A stretch of DNA of 64,000 nucleotides from Candidatus Gordonibacter avicola (GCA_019113915.1 DXGM01000022.1:41359-105358), one strand, 5' to 3'; counted from the first letter of the stretch, positions 7,848-16,920 are shown. Made by a program: numbers and translations. Notes: generated from the letters alone by a model not told the origin.

Positions 7848-10130
7848 ATGAAGAAGTTTATTATAGCTGCCGTTGTCATGTTTATGCTGGCCGCTTGCGG
7901 GTTGTATGTCGTCTTCGGCACGAGCGCTTCCATCGACCTCAATCCCGGCAAACCGGTGACGTCTCAGGTGCGCCAAGTTGGCAAGACTATTCAAATTGAT
8001 CGCGGCAATGGCTGGGAGGATTTCGAGATACGCGGAGTGGATATGGGTGCGGGCATTCCCGGCCACTTCGCCACGGATTACGCCATTGACAAGGACACCT
8101 ACCTGCGGTGGTTTAAGCAAATCAAGGAGATGGGCGCGAACACTATTCGCGTGTACATTCTGCTGGGCACCAGCTTTTACGAGGCGTTTTACGAATTTAA
8201 TAAGGACAATCCCGACCCGCTTTACTTAATCCATGGCGTGTGGATTGACGATTATGTGCAAAACTCGCACATGGACGCATTCGTTGACGAATACCAGCGG
8301 CGCTTCATGGAAGACGCGCGTACCGTGGTAGACGTTATCCATGGTCAGCGTTGGATAGAACTGGGGCGGCTTGCCGGTACGGGTAGCTACACAAAGGACA
8401 TTTCGCCGTGGGTGCTTGGCTACATTTTGGGCGTGGAATGGGAGGCGCCTACGGTGGCCTACACCGATCGCACGCACGAGGGAATGGGTACGTTCACGGG
8501 CGAGTATGTGAGTACCACGTCCGAGGCGAGCGCGTTCGAAATTATGTTGGCGCAGGTGGGTAATGATCTGCTGCGCTACGAATCGCTGAGGTACAAGGAG
8601 CAGCGGCTTGTTGCATTCAGTAACTGGCCCACTACCGATCCATTCACCTATCCGCGCGCTTTGCAGTTGTTCTTCGAGAAGTATAGCTCTGTGGACGTAG
8701 AGCATTTCGTATTCGAGGACACGGTGGTGTCGGGCACGTTCGCCTCGTACCATGTGTATCCGTACTATCCCGACTACCTTCAATATATGCCTGAGCACAT
8801 GAACGACGTGGACGAAACGGGCGAGGTGAACACCTACCGCGCCTACCTGAAAACATTGGTTGACTATCATAGTGTGCCGGTAGTCATCTCGGAGTTTGGT
8901 GTTCCCAGTTCGCGTGGCATGGCACAGCCCGATGCGAACACCGATCGGCACCAGGGTGGTATGAGCGAGGAGGATCAGGGTCGCGCTATTGTGCGAAGTT
9001 ACGCGGACATTAAGGCGGCGGGATGTGCGGGCAGTGTGATATTCACCTGGCAGGACGAGTGGTTCAAGCGCACTTGGAACACCATGGCGAACGTCGACCT
9101 GCTGAAAACGCCCTATTGGAGCGACTACCAAACAAACGAGCAGTACTTCGGGCTGCTGTCGTTCGATCCCGGCACCGAGCGCAGCGTGAGCTACGTGGAC
9201 GGTGACGACGAGGAATGGGGCTCCGACGATGTGATTGGTGAAGCTGATGGGCGCACGTTGTCGATGAAGTACGACGAGAAGTTCCTCTATTTCATGGTAC
9301 GCGGCGACGACGTGGGCGAAGGCACACCGCTCTACCTGCCTATTGACACAACTCAGAAAACGGGCACGACGCGAGCTGACGACCCCGCGCTCACGTTCGA
9401 CCGGGCGGCCGACTTTGTGGTGGTTCTCGATGGCAAGGATGAGAGTCGCGTGCTCGTGCAGGAGCGCTACGAAGTGATGCGCGCCATGGCGCTACGCACT
9501 ACCACGGGCGAAGACCCGTACGTGAACGTGCCTGCCAAGGACACATCGCGGTTCAAACACATCGACCTCGTGCTTCAAACCATCACCGAGAACAGCGCCG
9601 TGCGTGAGGCTGTGCAAAACGAGAAGAACGTCATTGCGGGCGAGTTCTATTTCCGCAGCTACGAAACTGGCAAGCTCACCTATGGCGATGCGAACCCGGC
9701 GCATAATGACTTCAATTCGCTTGCCGACTTTTGCTATGGCGACGGGTTCGTGGAGATCAAGTTGCCATGGCAGTTGTTAAATTTCTCGAACCCCTCTGAA
9801 ATGCAAATTCACGACGACTACTACGAGCACTACGGCGTGGAGAACATGAAGATTGACCGCATGTATGTGGGTGTGGGCGATGGCGCTGCGGGAGAAAGCA
9901 TTCCGCTGTTCGAAAGACAGCTTGAGGGATGGGGCAGGAAGGTGACCTATCACGAGCGCCTCAAGGAGAGCTACTACCTGGTACAACAGATGTGGGCTGG
10001 GGGAGTGGATGCGCAGGAGCTGTGGCGTGAGGATGATGGCGCGAATGCGGCTGGCGAGAGTGTAGGTGGCAGCGAGGGTGCCTCGGCCGCTGAGGTCCAC
10101 GAGGTTGGCGAGGCGGGCGACGCTGCGTGA
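7848..10130 (+). CDS. Extracytoplasmic glycoside hydrolase-like lipoprotein with C-terminal binding domain
   Basis: A 760-residue exported protein. Residues 1-17 form a signal peptide ending in a lipobox-like MLAAC, with Cys17 as the probable lipid site. Residues about 55-430 look like a TIM-barrel glycosidase of the cellulase/glucanosyltransferase class: GANTIRVYILLG, then GVEWEAP with Glu197 as candidate acid/base, and VVISEFGVPSS with Glu349 as candidate nucleophile. The C-terminal 300 residues look like a beta-sandwich carbohydrate-binding region (ERSVSYVDGDDEEW onward). The gene has a clear agaaggagg-type ribosome site and overlaps the next gene by 4 bp. It could trim, transfer or cross-link the polymer made by the operon's glycosyltransferase. 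Confidence 0.72.
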   Translation: MKKFIIAAVVMFMLAACGLYVVFGTSASIDLNPGKPVTSQVRQVGKTIQIDRGNGWEDFEIRGVDMGAGIPGHFATDYAIDKDTYLRWFKQIKEMGANTIRVYILLGTSFYEAFYEFNKDNPDPLYLIHGVWIDDYVQNSHMDAFVDEYQRRFMEDARTVVDVIHGQRWIELGRLAGTGSYTKDISPWVLGYILGVEWEAPTVAYTDRTHEGMGTFTGEYVSTTSEASAFEIMLAQVGNDLLRYESLRYKEQRLVAFSNWPTTDPFTYPRALQLFFEKYSSVDVEHFVFEDTVVSGTFASYHVYPYYPDYLQYMPEHMNDVDETGEVNTYRAYLKTLVDYHSVPVVISEFGVPSSRGMAQPDANTDRHQGGMSEEDQGRAIVRSYADIKAAGCAGSVIFTWQDEWFKRTWNTMANVDLLKTPYWSDYQTNEQYFGLLSFDPGTERSVSYVDGDDEEWGSDDVIGEADGRTLSMKYDEKFLYFMVRGDDVGEGTPLYLPIDTTQKTGTTRADDPALTFDRAADFVVVLDGKDESRVLVQERYEVMRAMALRTTTGEDPYVNVPAKDTSRFKHIDLVLQTITENSAVREAVQNEKNVIAGEFYFRSYETGKLTYGDANPAHNDFNSLADFCYGDGFVEIKLPWQLLNFSNPSEMQIHDDYYEHYGVENMKIDRMYVGVGDGAAGESIPLFERQLEGWGRKVTYHERLKESYYLVQQMWAGGVDAQELWREDDGANAAGESVGGSEGASAAEVHEVGEAGDAA

Positions 10131-11314
10131 AGATTGAGTGGCTCATAGCGTTATACCTGTTCGTAAGCCTCATGATGATTGTGTTCAACTTCGGGTTCTT
10201 GGGCTACGAGAAGGTGCATGCGAAGCGGTTTGCGACGAAGACGGCGCGTATCGCTGAGGCACTGCGCGTTGAGATAGCGCGCAACGCCGAGTTCCCCACA
10301 GACGAGCATAAACGCATGCTTGAGCGGCGAATGAAGCAGCTGTCGGGCATGGAGTCGTTCGATCTGACGATGACGCGCCTCGAAGAGCTGGACCCCGAGA
10401 AGAGTAATCGCTATCTGCAGGGCATCGGCACCGTGTTTGACCATCTGACGTATCATTTCGCTAAGAAGAGCGACCTGCACCGTGCGTATTTTGCCTACGT
10501 GCTGAAGCGGTGGTACCGCCAGCAGCCGGCAAGTGACACGGTGATTCAGGCGCTGCTGCACGCGGTGCGCGAAGGGTCATTCTACGCGCGACAGAATGCG
10601 TTTGAGGCGTTGGCGCAGGTGGGAAGCGCGAGGGCGTTTGCCGATGCCGTGGCATTGGTGGAACGCGGCGGCGATTTCCACCACCCGAAGCTGGTCACCG
10701 AGACGGCGCTTGCCTTCGCGGGTGACGCTCACGAACTGGAAGAGGAATTGAGGGAACGCTTCGATAGTTTCCTGCCGCATACGCAGGCGGCCGTTATCAA
10801 TTACCTGCGCATGTCGGGGCGGGGCGACCCGGAGAAGTTGTGCGCCTTGCTGGACGATGATACGGCCGACCTGGAGGTACGCCTGGCGTGCGCCCGCTAC
10901 TTCATGCGCAACTTCTGGGAGCCGGCGGAAGCCGTTCTGCGCCGTCTTGCGGCTTCTGATGACCCAGCTACCTGGGAATATGCCGCCGTTGCCGCCACGG
11001 CATTAGCCAGCTATCCCAGCATTGAGACATTCGAGGTGCTGAAGCGTTGTTTGTCAAGTTCCTCGTGGTTCGTGCGGCAAAACGCCGCCAAGACCCTGTT
11101 CGACTGGGGCTTAAGCTTGGACGATTTGGACGACGTCATGAACGGCCCCGATGCGTACGCGCGCGACATGCTGACGTATCGCTGGGAGTTGGAAGATATC
11201 GGCCACAGTGCGGCAGGGGGCATGCCCCCTGGTCAGCCAACGGCTACCCCGTTGGCTGACCAACAAGTCATCACCGCTGCCAAACTTGCCCCCGAAAGCG
11301 GGGTGGGCGCATGA
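10127..11314 (+). CDS. Membrane-anchored HEAT-repeat protein
   Basis: A 395-residue protein with one N-terminal helix (about 4-26) and a long helical soluble region containing HEAT-like repeats (ALLHAVREGSFYARQNAFEALAQVG, LRRLAASDDPATWEYAAVAATALA in several turns). Such repeats usually scaffold protein contacts. GTG start 10127 overlaps the upstream stop (GTGA), and its stop overlaps the glycosyltransferase start (ATGA), so the three genes are translationally coupled. The last 35 residues are encoded by two perfect inverted repeats (11214-11261) and are probably not part of the folded domain. By position it may couple the glycosyltransferase to the extracytoplasmic proteins. Confidence 0.72.
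   Translation: MKIEWLIALYLFVSLMMIVFNFGFLGYEKVHAKRFATKTARIAEALRVEIARNAEFPTDEHKRMLERRMKQLSGMESFDLTMTRLEELDPEKSNRYLQGIGTVFDHLTYHFAKKSDLHRAYFAYVLKRWYRQQPASDTVIQALLHAVREGSFYARQNAFEALAQVGSARAFADAVALVERGGDFHHPKLVTETALAFAGDAHELEEELRERFDSFLPHTQAAVINYLRMSGRGDPEKLCALLDDDTADLEVRLACARYFMRNFWEPAEAVLRRLAASDDPATWEYAAVAATALASYPSIETFEVLKRCLSSSSWFVRQNAAKTLFDWGLSLDDLDDVMNGPDAYARDMLTYRWELEDIGHSAAGGMPPGQPTATPLADQQVITAAKLAPESGVGA
11214..11261. repeat. Tandem perfect palindromes inside the 3' end of the HEAT gene
   Basis: Two adjacent hairpins lie in the coding sequence. The first is an 18-bp perfect palindrome at 11214-11231 (cagggggcatgccccctg). The second pairs 11231-11243 (ggtcagccaacgg) with 11249-11261 across a five-base loop. 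They look like inserted palindromic repeats that stayed in frame, and encode the low-complexity tail GGMPPGQPTATPLADQ. Confidence 0.85.
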
Positions 11315-12738
11315 TCATCACCACCGTTACTGCCGCCGCTTTTGTTCAGGGGTTTCTCTACTTTGTGGGCGTGTTTTTCGTGCTGTACCTTATTGGGTAC
11401 TCCACGTTTTTGTTCCTGTCCGTCACGGTGGGCTCGTCCATTCTGTATCGCCGCAAGCGCGAGGCGCACTACCAAAACCAGCTCATGGTGGACTGCTACG
11501 TGCCTGTGACCATCATCATGCCGGCGCACAACGAAAGCGTGACGGTGGAAAGTTCTATCCGCTCGCTGCTGACCTTGGATTACTCGCTTTACGAGGTGGT
11601 GGTTGTGGACGACGGTTCCACCGATGACACCGCGCAGATTGTCATCGAGGCGTTCGACCTGCATCCTATCGACCGGCCCATCCGCCGCCAGGTGCCGTGT
11701 GCATCCGAGCGCGGCGTGTGGATTGGCAAGGTGGGGCATGTGCCCATCACGCTTATTTCGAAGGAAAACGGCGGCAAAGCTGACGCGCTGAACATGGGTA
11801 TTAACGTGGCACAATACCCGTACTTCATCTGCATTGATGCCGATTCGGTGCTGCAGTACGACTCGCTGCGTGAAATTGTGGCGCCGGTCATTGAGCACGA
11901 GAACGTGGTGGCTGTTGGCGGCCTGGTGCGCCTGTCGAATGGCATCAAAATTAAGGACGGCCGCCTGACGCATTACTCACTGCCGAAGAAGATTATTCCC
12001 GCCATGCAGGTGCTGGAGTACGATCGCTCGTTTTTGTCAGCGCGTATTCTGTTCGACCAGTTCAACGGCAACCTGATTATTTCGGGTGCGTTTGGTCTGT
12101 TCCGCAAAGACTTCGTGGTGGCGTGCGGCGGCTACGATTTGGATACGGTGGGCGAGGATATGGAGCTGGTCACCAAGCTGCACGTGTTTTGTCGCACGAA
12201 CGACATCGACTACCTTATTAAGTACGCGCCCGACGCCATCTGCTGGAGCCAGGCGCCCGAAACGCTGCGCGACTTGGTGAAGCAGCGGCGCCGTTGGCAC
12301 ACGGGCCTGTTCGAAAGCATGACGAAGCATTGGCGCATTTTTGCGAACTTGCGCTTTGGGTTGGTGAGTTTCTTCTCGTACACGTACTTTTTGATATACG
12401 AGTTGCTGTCGCCCATGATTGAGTTGTTTGGACTGGCAACGGTGGCTCTTGCGTTTGCCTTCAATTTCATTAACGTGCCGTTCATGATTATGTTCTTTGG
12501 CATTTACGCGGTGTTCGGGGCCGTGATGTCGCTGACCGCATTCTTCTCGCGCGTGCAGACGCGTGACCTGAAACTGTCAGCCGGCGACGTGGTGCGCGCG
12601 CTGCTGCTGTCCATCTTCGAGGTAACGATCCTGCGCTTCATCCTGGCCACCACCCGCATGATGGCCTTAGTGGGCTACCGCAAGAAAGAACGCCACTGGG
12701 GCACCATAGAACGCAAAAAGATCGACGCCGAGAACTGA
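11311..12738 (+). CDS. Processive family 2 glycosyltransferase (poly-beta-glycan synthase type)
   Basis: A 475-residue membrane glycosyltransferase of the PgaC/IcaA/hyaluronan-synthase layout: N-terminal helix (about 12-40), cytoplasmic catalytic domain, and three or four C-terminal helices (about 350-450). Catalytic motifs are all present: VVVDDGSTDD (Asp100-Asp101), DAD (176-178), GED (281-283) and QRRRW (325-329), the last typical of processive enzymes. It therefore likely polymerises and extrudes a beta-linked sugar polymer from a UDP-sugar. Last gene of the VTC operon, overlapping the HEAT gene by 4 bp. No PilZ domain is visible, so any cyclic-di-GMP control would be indirect. Confidence 0.88.
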   Translation: MIITTVTAAAFVQGFLYFVGVFFVLYLIGYSTFLFLSVTVGSSILYRRKREAHYQNQLMVDCYVPVTIIMPAHNESVTVESSIRSLLTLDYSLYEVVVVDDGSTDDTAQIVIEAFDLHPIDRPIRRQVPCASERGVWIGKVGHVPITLISKENGGKADALNMGINVAQYPYFICIDADSVLQYDSLREIVAPVIEHENVVAVGGLVRLSNGIKIKDGRLTHYSLPKKIIPAMQVLEYDRSFLSARILFDQFNGNLIISGAFGLFRKDFVVACGGYDLDTVGEDMELVTKLHVFCRTNDIDYLIKYAPDAICWSQAPETLRDLVKQRRRWHTGLFESMTKHWRIFANLRFGLVSFFSYTYFLIYELLSPMIELFGLATVALAFAFNFINVPFMIMFFGIYAVFGAVMSLTAFFSRVQTRDLKLSAGDVVRALLLSIFEVTILRFILATTRMMALVGYRKKERHWGTIERKKIDAEN

Positions 12739-12775
12739 TAAGAGGTTGAAACAACAGTTCCCTTTGCAGGTATTT

Positions 12776-12866
12776 CGTAGGGCAAGGGTTCTACCCTTGC
12801 CGTTCTACCTTGGTAAACTTCCAGGTCAAACGTTGTTCGCGGCAAGGGCAGAGCCCTTGCCCTACG
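12776..12866. repeat. Palindromic repeat element with nested hairpins
   Basis: A 91-bp element whose ends are 13-bp inverted repeats (cgtagggcaaggg at 12776-12788, complement at 12854-12866). Each end also forms its own hairpin: 12781-12788 with 12794-12801, and 12841-12849 with 12853-12861. It lies between two convergent operons and may terminate transcription. The cgtaggg boundary resembles the hairpins in the elements at 54.7 and 63.8 kb. Confidence 0.85.
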
Positions 12867-12889
12867 GATAACCTCAGTGCAGCGTTTTG

Positions 12890-13798
12890 CTAGTTTTTCT
12901 TTGGGGGAAGTTCTTTGCGGTGGGCTGTGGCGAGGCCGAGGGTGGCGGCGGCGAGCCAGACGGCGGGCATGAGCCAGAGGTGGTGTGTGGCGCCGGGGAG
13001 CCAGGTGGCGTGGGCGATGCTGCTGGTTTCGTAGAGCAGTGCGAGAGGGTTGGTGAGCGTCAGGTTAGTGCCCAGTGCGCGGGCGGCATCAAGGGCGAAG
13101 GCGAGCGGGCTGTGCACCGCGGTGAGTCCTGCGGCGGTGATCAGTAGAAAGGCCAGAACTTCGCCGGGGAGAATCCAGCGCAGGAGTGCATGGAGCGTAA
13201 TGAGGACGCACGGCGCAAGTAGGCTAAGGCAGAGCGCGGTGGCGAGCAGCGTTGCGAGGGAAGGCGGACGTGTGGTGGTGCCATCGCAGAAGGCGGCGAA
13301 GAGGCTGTGGGGGTCGTCGAAGTTCACGAGGGGTGTGCTGCCCGCCGCGGTGCCGATGAGTGACGCTGCGGTGGCTGCTGCAAAAGCTATGAACCCAAAT
13401 GTGAGCGATACCAGCGTGGTCTCAACTAGGCGTGTGGCCCACAACCTGCGGAAACTGCCGTGGCGCACCGCCCAGTTTGCCTCGTCGCGCCCGCGTTCCA
13501 TGAATAACAGCCAGGTCATGGCCACGACGGGGCAGACGCACCACAAAAGCGGAAACGGTGTTGCGTTCGCAGGCCCCAGCAGCCAGATGAGGCTGTCGGC
13601 AAAGGTGGGATTGAAGCCGTTGTGCTGAAGGTAGCTCGCCTGGAGGCGCTGTGTGATGAATGCAGCGGCAACGAGTAGCGCTATGCAGAGCACCAGCGCG
13701 AGCAGATGGTCTCGGGCGAACGAGGCGGTTCGTCGTGCGCTGCCTACGAGGAGGCGCGCTGTGGGTATGGGTCGAGTTGCGTGTGGTGTCGAGGTCAT
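12890..13798 (-). CDS. ABC transporter membrane subunit (ABC-2-like), third permease
   Basis: A 302-residue protein with about six hydrophobic segments, beginning HLLALVLCIALLVAAAF and ending LWLMPAVWLAAATLGLA. No enzymatic motif is visible. It is the last gene of a long minus-strand operon and overlaps the preceding permease by 4 bp. Together with the two upstream membrane proteins and the ATPase at 16270 it likely forms an ABC-2 type exporter. Substrate is not evident; the ECF sigma context suggests envelope stress or peptide defence. Confidence 0.65.
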   Translation of the reverse strand: MTSTPHATRPIPTARLLVGSARRTASFARDHLLALVLCIALLVAAAFITQRLQASYLQHNGFNPTFADSLIWLLGPANATPFPLLWCVCPVVAMTWLLFMERGRDEANWAVRHGSFRRLWATRLVETTLVSLTFGFIAFAAATAASLIGTAAGSTPLVNFDDPHSLFAAFCDGTTTRPPSLATLLATALCLSLLAPCVLITLHALLRWILPGEVLAFLLITAAGLTAVHSPLAFALDAARALGTNLTLTNPLALLYETSSIAHATWLPGATHHLWLMPAVWLAAATLGLATAHRKELPPKKN

Positions 13799-14784
13799 CG
13801 ACTTTCCTTCCGCGTGAGAAGGTCGCGACGTCGCAGGATGAGGGCTCCTGCGATGAGGGACACGACGGCAATAAGGGCGCTGATCGCAAAGACGACTGAT
13901 GGGCTTGTGCCTCCTATTGTTGCGAGGCTGCTGCGGCAGAGTATGGCGCTGCTTGCGAAAAGTGCCGGGAAGGCGAAATAGGCGGATGCCACGTCGAAGG
14001 CCATAAGCGCCACGAAGCTTGCGAGAGGGCCTACGATCAGGGATAAAGTAACTTGCGCGAGCGAGAGCGCAATTGAGAGCACCAGCGCGGCCACAAGCGC
14101 CGCTGCGAGTGCACTGCCGTTTGACATTCCGCTTGCCGCTTCAAGACTAAAGCCGTTGAGTAGTGCCGACAGCATGCTGGACGCAGGCCCGCTCACGTTT
14201 CCCTGTGCTGCGGCAAACACGATGAACACGGCAAGGCCTAGCAGGTAGAATGCCGCCACGGTGGCTGCAATCCAAGTGCATTTTGCGAGCCACCACGTGC
14301 CGGTGCCGCCGACGCGCGTAAGCACCTGAGGGCCACGCGTGATCAGGTCGTTAGCGGGGTAGTGTCCCACGAGGGCCGCAATGAGCGCCTGCATGACTAG
14401 CCAGGTGAAGGGCGGTGAGTAGGGCAGACCGCTGGTGGCATCATGGGGAGGTGCACCGGCGGAGGCAAACACCAGCACATCAAACAGCGAAAAGTGTTCG
14501 GGAAGTGCACAAGCTTCTGCGGGTGTGGCAACGGGTGGCGCAGCCGAGGTCGCCATGCCCGCCTCAACCATTCGCTGTGCGTTTTCGAACCCGCTGAGGA
14601 AGAGGGCGCACACCACCACAAAGCACATGAGGGCAACACCATACAGAATTCTATCCGGCACGCTGCCGGCCACCAGGTCGTGACGCACGAGTGAGCCGAA
14701 TACTGCCAGCTTTCCAAAGCGTTTTGGGCGACGCGCGGCGCGCAGAGTTCCTTCGGTTCTCATGGTGGCTTTCACTTCCGTCAC
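13795..14784 (-). CDS. ABC transporter membrane subunit (ABC-2-like), second permease
   Basis: A 329-residue multispanning protein. A first helix near residues 28-50 is followed by a larger extracytoplasmic loop (about 52-110) and then five helices, the usual ABC-2 permease layout. It overlaps both neighbours by 4 bp (ATGA type), so it is translated together with the permeases on either side. Sequence is diverged and I recognise no specific subfamily. Confidence 0.65.
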   Translation of the reverse strand: MTEVKATMRTEGTLRAARRPKRFGKLAVFGSLVRHDLVAGSVPDRILYGVALMCFVVVCALFLSGFENAQRMVEAGMATSAAPPVATPAEACALPEHFSLFDVLVFASAGAPPHDATSGLPYSPPFTWLVMQALIAALVGHYPANDLITRGPQVLTRVGGTGTWWLAKCTWIAATVAAFYLLGLAVFIVFAAAQGNVSGPASSMLSALLNGFSLEAASGMSNGSALAAALVAALVLSIALSLAQVTLSLIVGPLASFVALMAFDVASAYFAFPALFASSAILCRSSLATIGGTSPSVVFAISALIAVVSLIAGALILRRRDLLTRKESR

Positions 14785-15620
14785 AGCGCCTCAAACGTGC
14801 GCGCGTGGCGCGCGATGGCGACAGCTTCCGCACCTGCTATCAGGCCATACGCCACTGCCACCACCGCTGGCTGGACGTCGAAGCGCGGTGCGGGCATGAG
14901 CACTTCCGTGGGCGCGTACCCTGCAAGGCCTGAACCTGCCAGTACGAATGAGGCCGCCGTACACAGCAGAAACGGCGTCACCAGCACCAGGAACCGGTTG
15001 GGCATGACTGGCGCGAGCGCCACGCAAAGACACGCAATAATTCCCGCCACACAAAACGTCAGCAGGGCGAACAGCCCGCAGTAAACAAGCGGTGCCCCAT
15101 AGAACACATCGGCGAACGCGGCTGAAGGGCCCACAAAAAAGGTTCCCGCCGCCGCTTCGGGAGGTAGGAGCGGTACAAACAAAAGCGTACCCAGGAAATT
15201 CACCACGAGTGGCACCAGCACCACGGTGCCCGCAGACAAAGCCACGGCCAGCACTTTCGCAGCGCAATAGGCACTGCGCCCCGCTCGGCTGATCATCTGC
15301 GCGGCATAGCCCGATTTGAGGTCGGTATATCCACTGTCCGCAAAGGGCACGCACGCCAGAAGCGGCAGTAGGAAGTAGTACAGCGTGGTGAATGCTGAGG
15401 AATTCTCGCCGCCCATCCAGGTGTTGTACACCGAGAAAGGGTAGGCTCCCTTCGCGCCGCCGCGCCATACTTCCCAGACGTCACCCGTGCCGTAGGGCAC
15501 CGCAATCGTGACGAGGTGCGCGAGGGCAAGCGCCAGCCCGGCGACCAGGGCGGCGGCAAACAGTCGGCTACCAAACGCGCGACGGCATTCCGTTTTCATC
15601 ATGCGTAACGAGGTGTTCAC
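14781..15620 (-). CDS. ABC transporter membrane subunit (ABC-2-like), first permease
   Basis: A 279-residue membrane protein with about six helices. An N-terminal cytoplasmic segment (MMKTECRRAFGSRLFAAALV) leads into helix 1, as in ABC-2 permeases, and an extracytoplasmic loop containing WMGGENSSAFT follows. It overlaps the genes on both sides by 4 bp. It is the permease closest to the ATPase within the operon and probably the core exporter subunit. Confidence 0.68.
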   Translation of the reverse strand: MNTSLRMMKTECRRAFGSRLFAAALVAGLALALAHLVTIAVPYGTGDVWEVWRGGAKGAYPFSVYNTWMGGENSSAFTTLYYFLLPLLACVPFADSGYTDLKSGYAAQMISRAGRSAYCAAKVLAVALSAGTVVLVPLVVNFLGTLLFVPLLPPEAAAGTFFVGPSAAFADVFYGAPLVYCGLFALLTFCVAGIIACLCVALAPVMPNRFLVLVTPFLLCTAASFVLAGSGLAGYAPTEVLMPAPRFDVQPAVVAVAYGLIAGAEAVAIARHARTFEAL

Positions 15621-16273
15621 GCTTCCTCCCCCAGGCTGGGCGCGCTATTCAAGCCGGGTTGGCCGAGGTTGATCACGTACTGTTGTGGGTACACCGTCAG
15701 CACGAGGTCGAAGGTGCGCTCGTCTACGTGTTGCCATGCGTCGGTGCTGTTCGATTGGTTGTCGTACAGAAGGGAAATGAGCGTTGCCTTCTCCGTGCCG
15801 CCTGGCTCCAGCGGCACGCGCGTGGACAAGCCGTCGTTTAGCATGAAGTAGATCTCGGCGAACAGGCCGTTTGACCAGGCACCCGACCGGGCCTTGAAGC
15901 CTTGAACGTGCGCCTCCCGTGGCTCGCTGGTAGTATTGCGCAGCGTCACTTCTACCACGAGAGCGCGCATATCGTTCGCGCTTGTGGAGGCCATGAGGTC
16001 GTCGACGTAGCCGGCGGGAATCCCTGGCAACTTCGCCAGCTCTTCGCGGTTCAGCAGCGCGGCGTGCTCGGCCGTCACCGTTATGTCTCCCGGGTTCACG
16101 GTGCCGCCCGACGAGTCGTTGCCGCTGTAGGTAGCTTCCTCGCCCAGCGCGAATCGATGTACCTCGGGAGCGGGGGTGGCTGCATTCACCTGGGCTACCC
16201 GCAGAACGAAGAACGCGGCGCACACTGCCAACGCCACGGTTGCGCCCAGGGTCAAGGCTGTCTTCCGCTTCAT
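15617..16273 (-). CDS. Exported single-pass accessory protein of the ABC operon
   Basis: A 218-residue protein with a hydrophobic N-terminal helix (about 7-30) that acts as signal anchor, followed by an extracytoplasmic domain with a beta-rich appearance (ALVVEVTLRNTTSEPREAHV, RTFDLVLTVYPQQYVIN). It resembles the lipoprotein at 16936 in general design: both are sigma-operon-encoded surface proteins with a DLVLTVYP- or LYLVPDE-type core. It overlaps the ATPase gene by 4 bp. I do not recognise a named family; a role in substrate capture or immunity on the outer face is inference. Confidence 0.6.
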   Translation of the reverse strand: MKRKTALTLGATVALAVCAAFFVLRVAQVNAATPAPEVHRFALGEEATYSGNDSSGGTVNPGDITVTAEHAALLNREELAKLPGIPAGYVDDLMASTSANDMRALVVEVTLRNTTSEPREAHVQGFKARSGAWSNGLFAEIYFMLNDGLSTRVPLEPGGTEKATLISLLYDNQSNSTDAWQHVDERTFDLVLTVYPQQYVINLGQPGLNSAPSLGEEA

Positions 16274-16920
16274 CGCGTGCTGCCCGTCGCTGAATTTACG
16301 ATGCGCCCTTCGGCCATGGTAAACACCTCATCAGCCAGAAGGTCCAGCTCATCGGCATCGTGACATGCCACCAGCACCAATGCCCCGCGCTGTTTGCAGG
16401 CGCTCACGAGCGTGCGCACCTGAGCCACGCCTGCGGGGTCAAGTGCGTTTGTGGGTTCATCCAAAAGCACCAGGTCGGGGTCTTCCATAACGGCGCATGC
16501 CACGCCGAGGCGCTGCTTCATGCCGAGCGAGTACTTGCGATACGGCCGTCGGTCGTGGGGGTCCAGCCCCACCGCTTCCAGTGTCGCGCGAATCTTTTCG
16601 TCGTCGATGCGCGCTTGAATGCCGGCCAACACCTGGAGGTTTTTGAACCCGGTATATGACCCGATGAACGCCGGGTTCTCCAGCAGAAGCCCAATGCTGG
16701 GCGGAAAGGACACGTCGGTACCAATGACCTGGCCATTTACCCGCACGTATCCCGCGGTTGGGCGGATGAGGCCCGCGATGGCGCGCATGAGCATGGTTTT
16801 GCCCGAGCCATTTTTGCCGCGCAAGCCATACACCTTCCCGCGGTCGAGCGACAGATTGATGTCCTGGAGCACCAGGGCGCCCTTGATAGTTTTGGAGAGG
16901 TTTTCAATCGTGAGGTACAT
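16270..16920 (-). CDS. ABC transporter ATP-binding protein
   Basis: A 216-residue ATPase. Walker A is GKNGSGKT (about 35-42), the signature is SLGMKQR, Walker B is LVLLDEPTNALDP and the switch histidine is in VACHDADE. This is the compact form of exporter-type ATPases. It is 15 bp downstream of the lipoprotein gene and overlaps the accessory-protein gene by 4 bp. It powers the three membrane subunits encoded downstream. Confidence 0.92.
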   Translation of the reverse strand: MYLTIENLSKTIKGALVLQDINLSLDRGKVYGLRGKNGSGKTMLMRAIAGLIRPTAGYVRVNGQVIGTDVSFPPSIGLLLENPAFIGSYTGFKNLQVLAGIQARIDDEKIRATLEAVGLDPHDRRPYRKYSLGMKQRLGVACAVMEDPDLVLLDEPTNALDPAGVAQVRTLVSACKQRGALVLVACHDADELDLLADEVFTMAEGRIVNSATGSTR

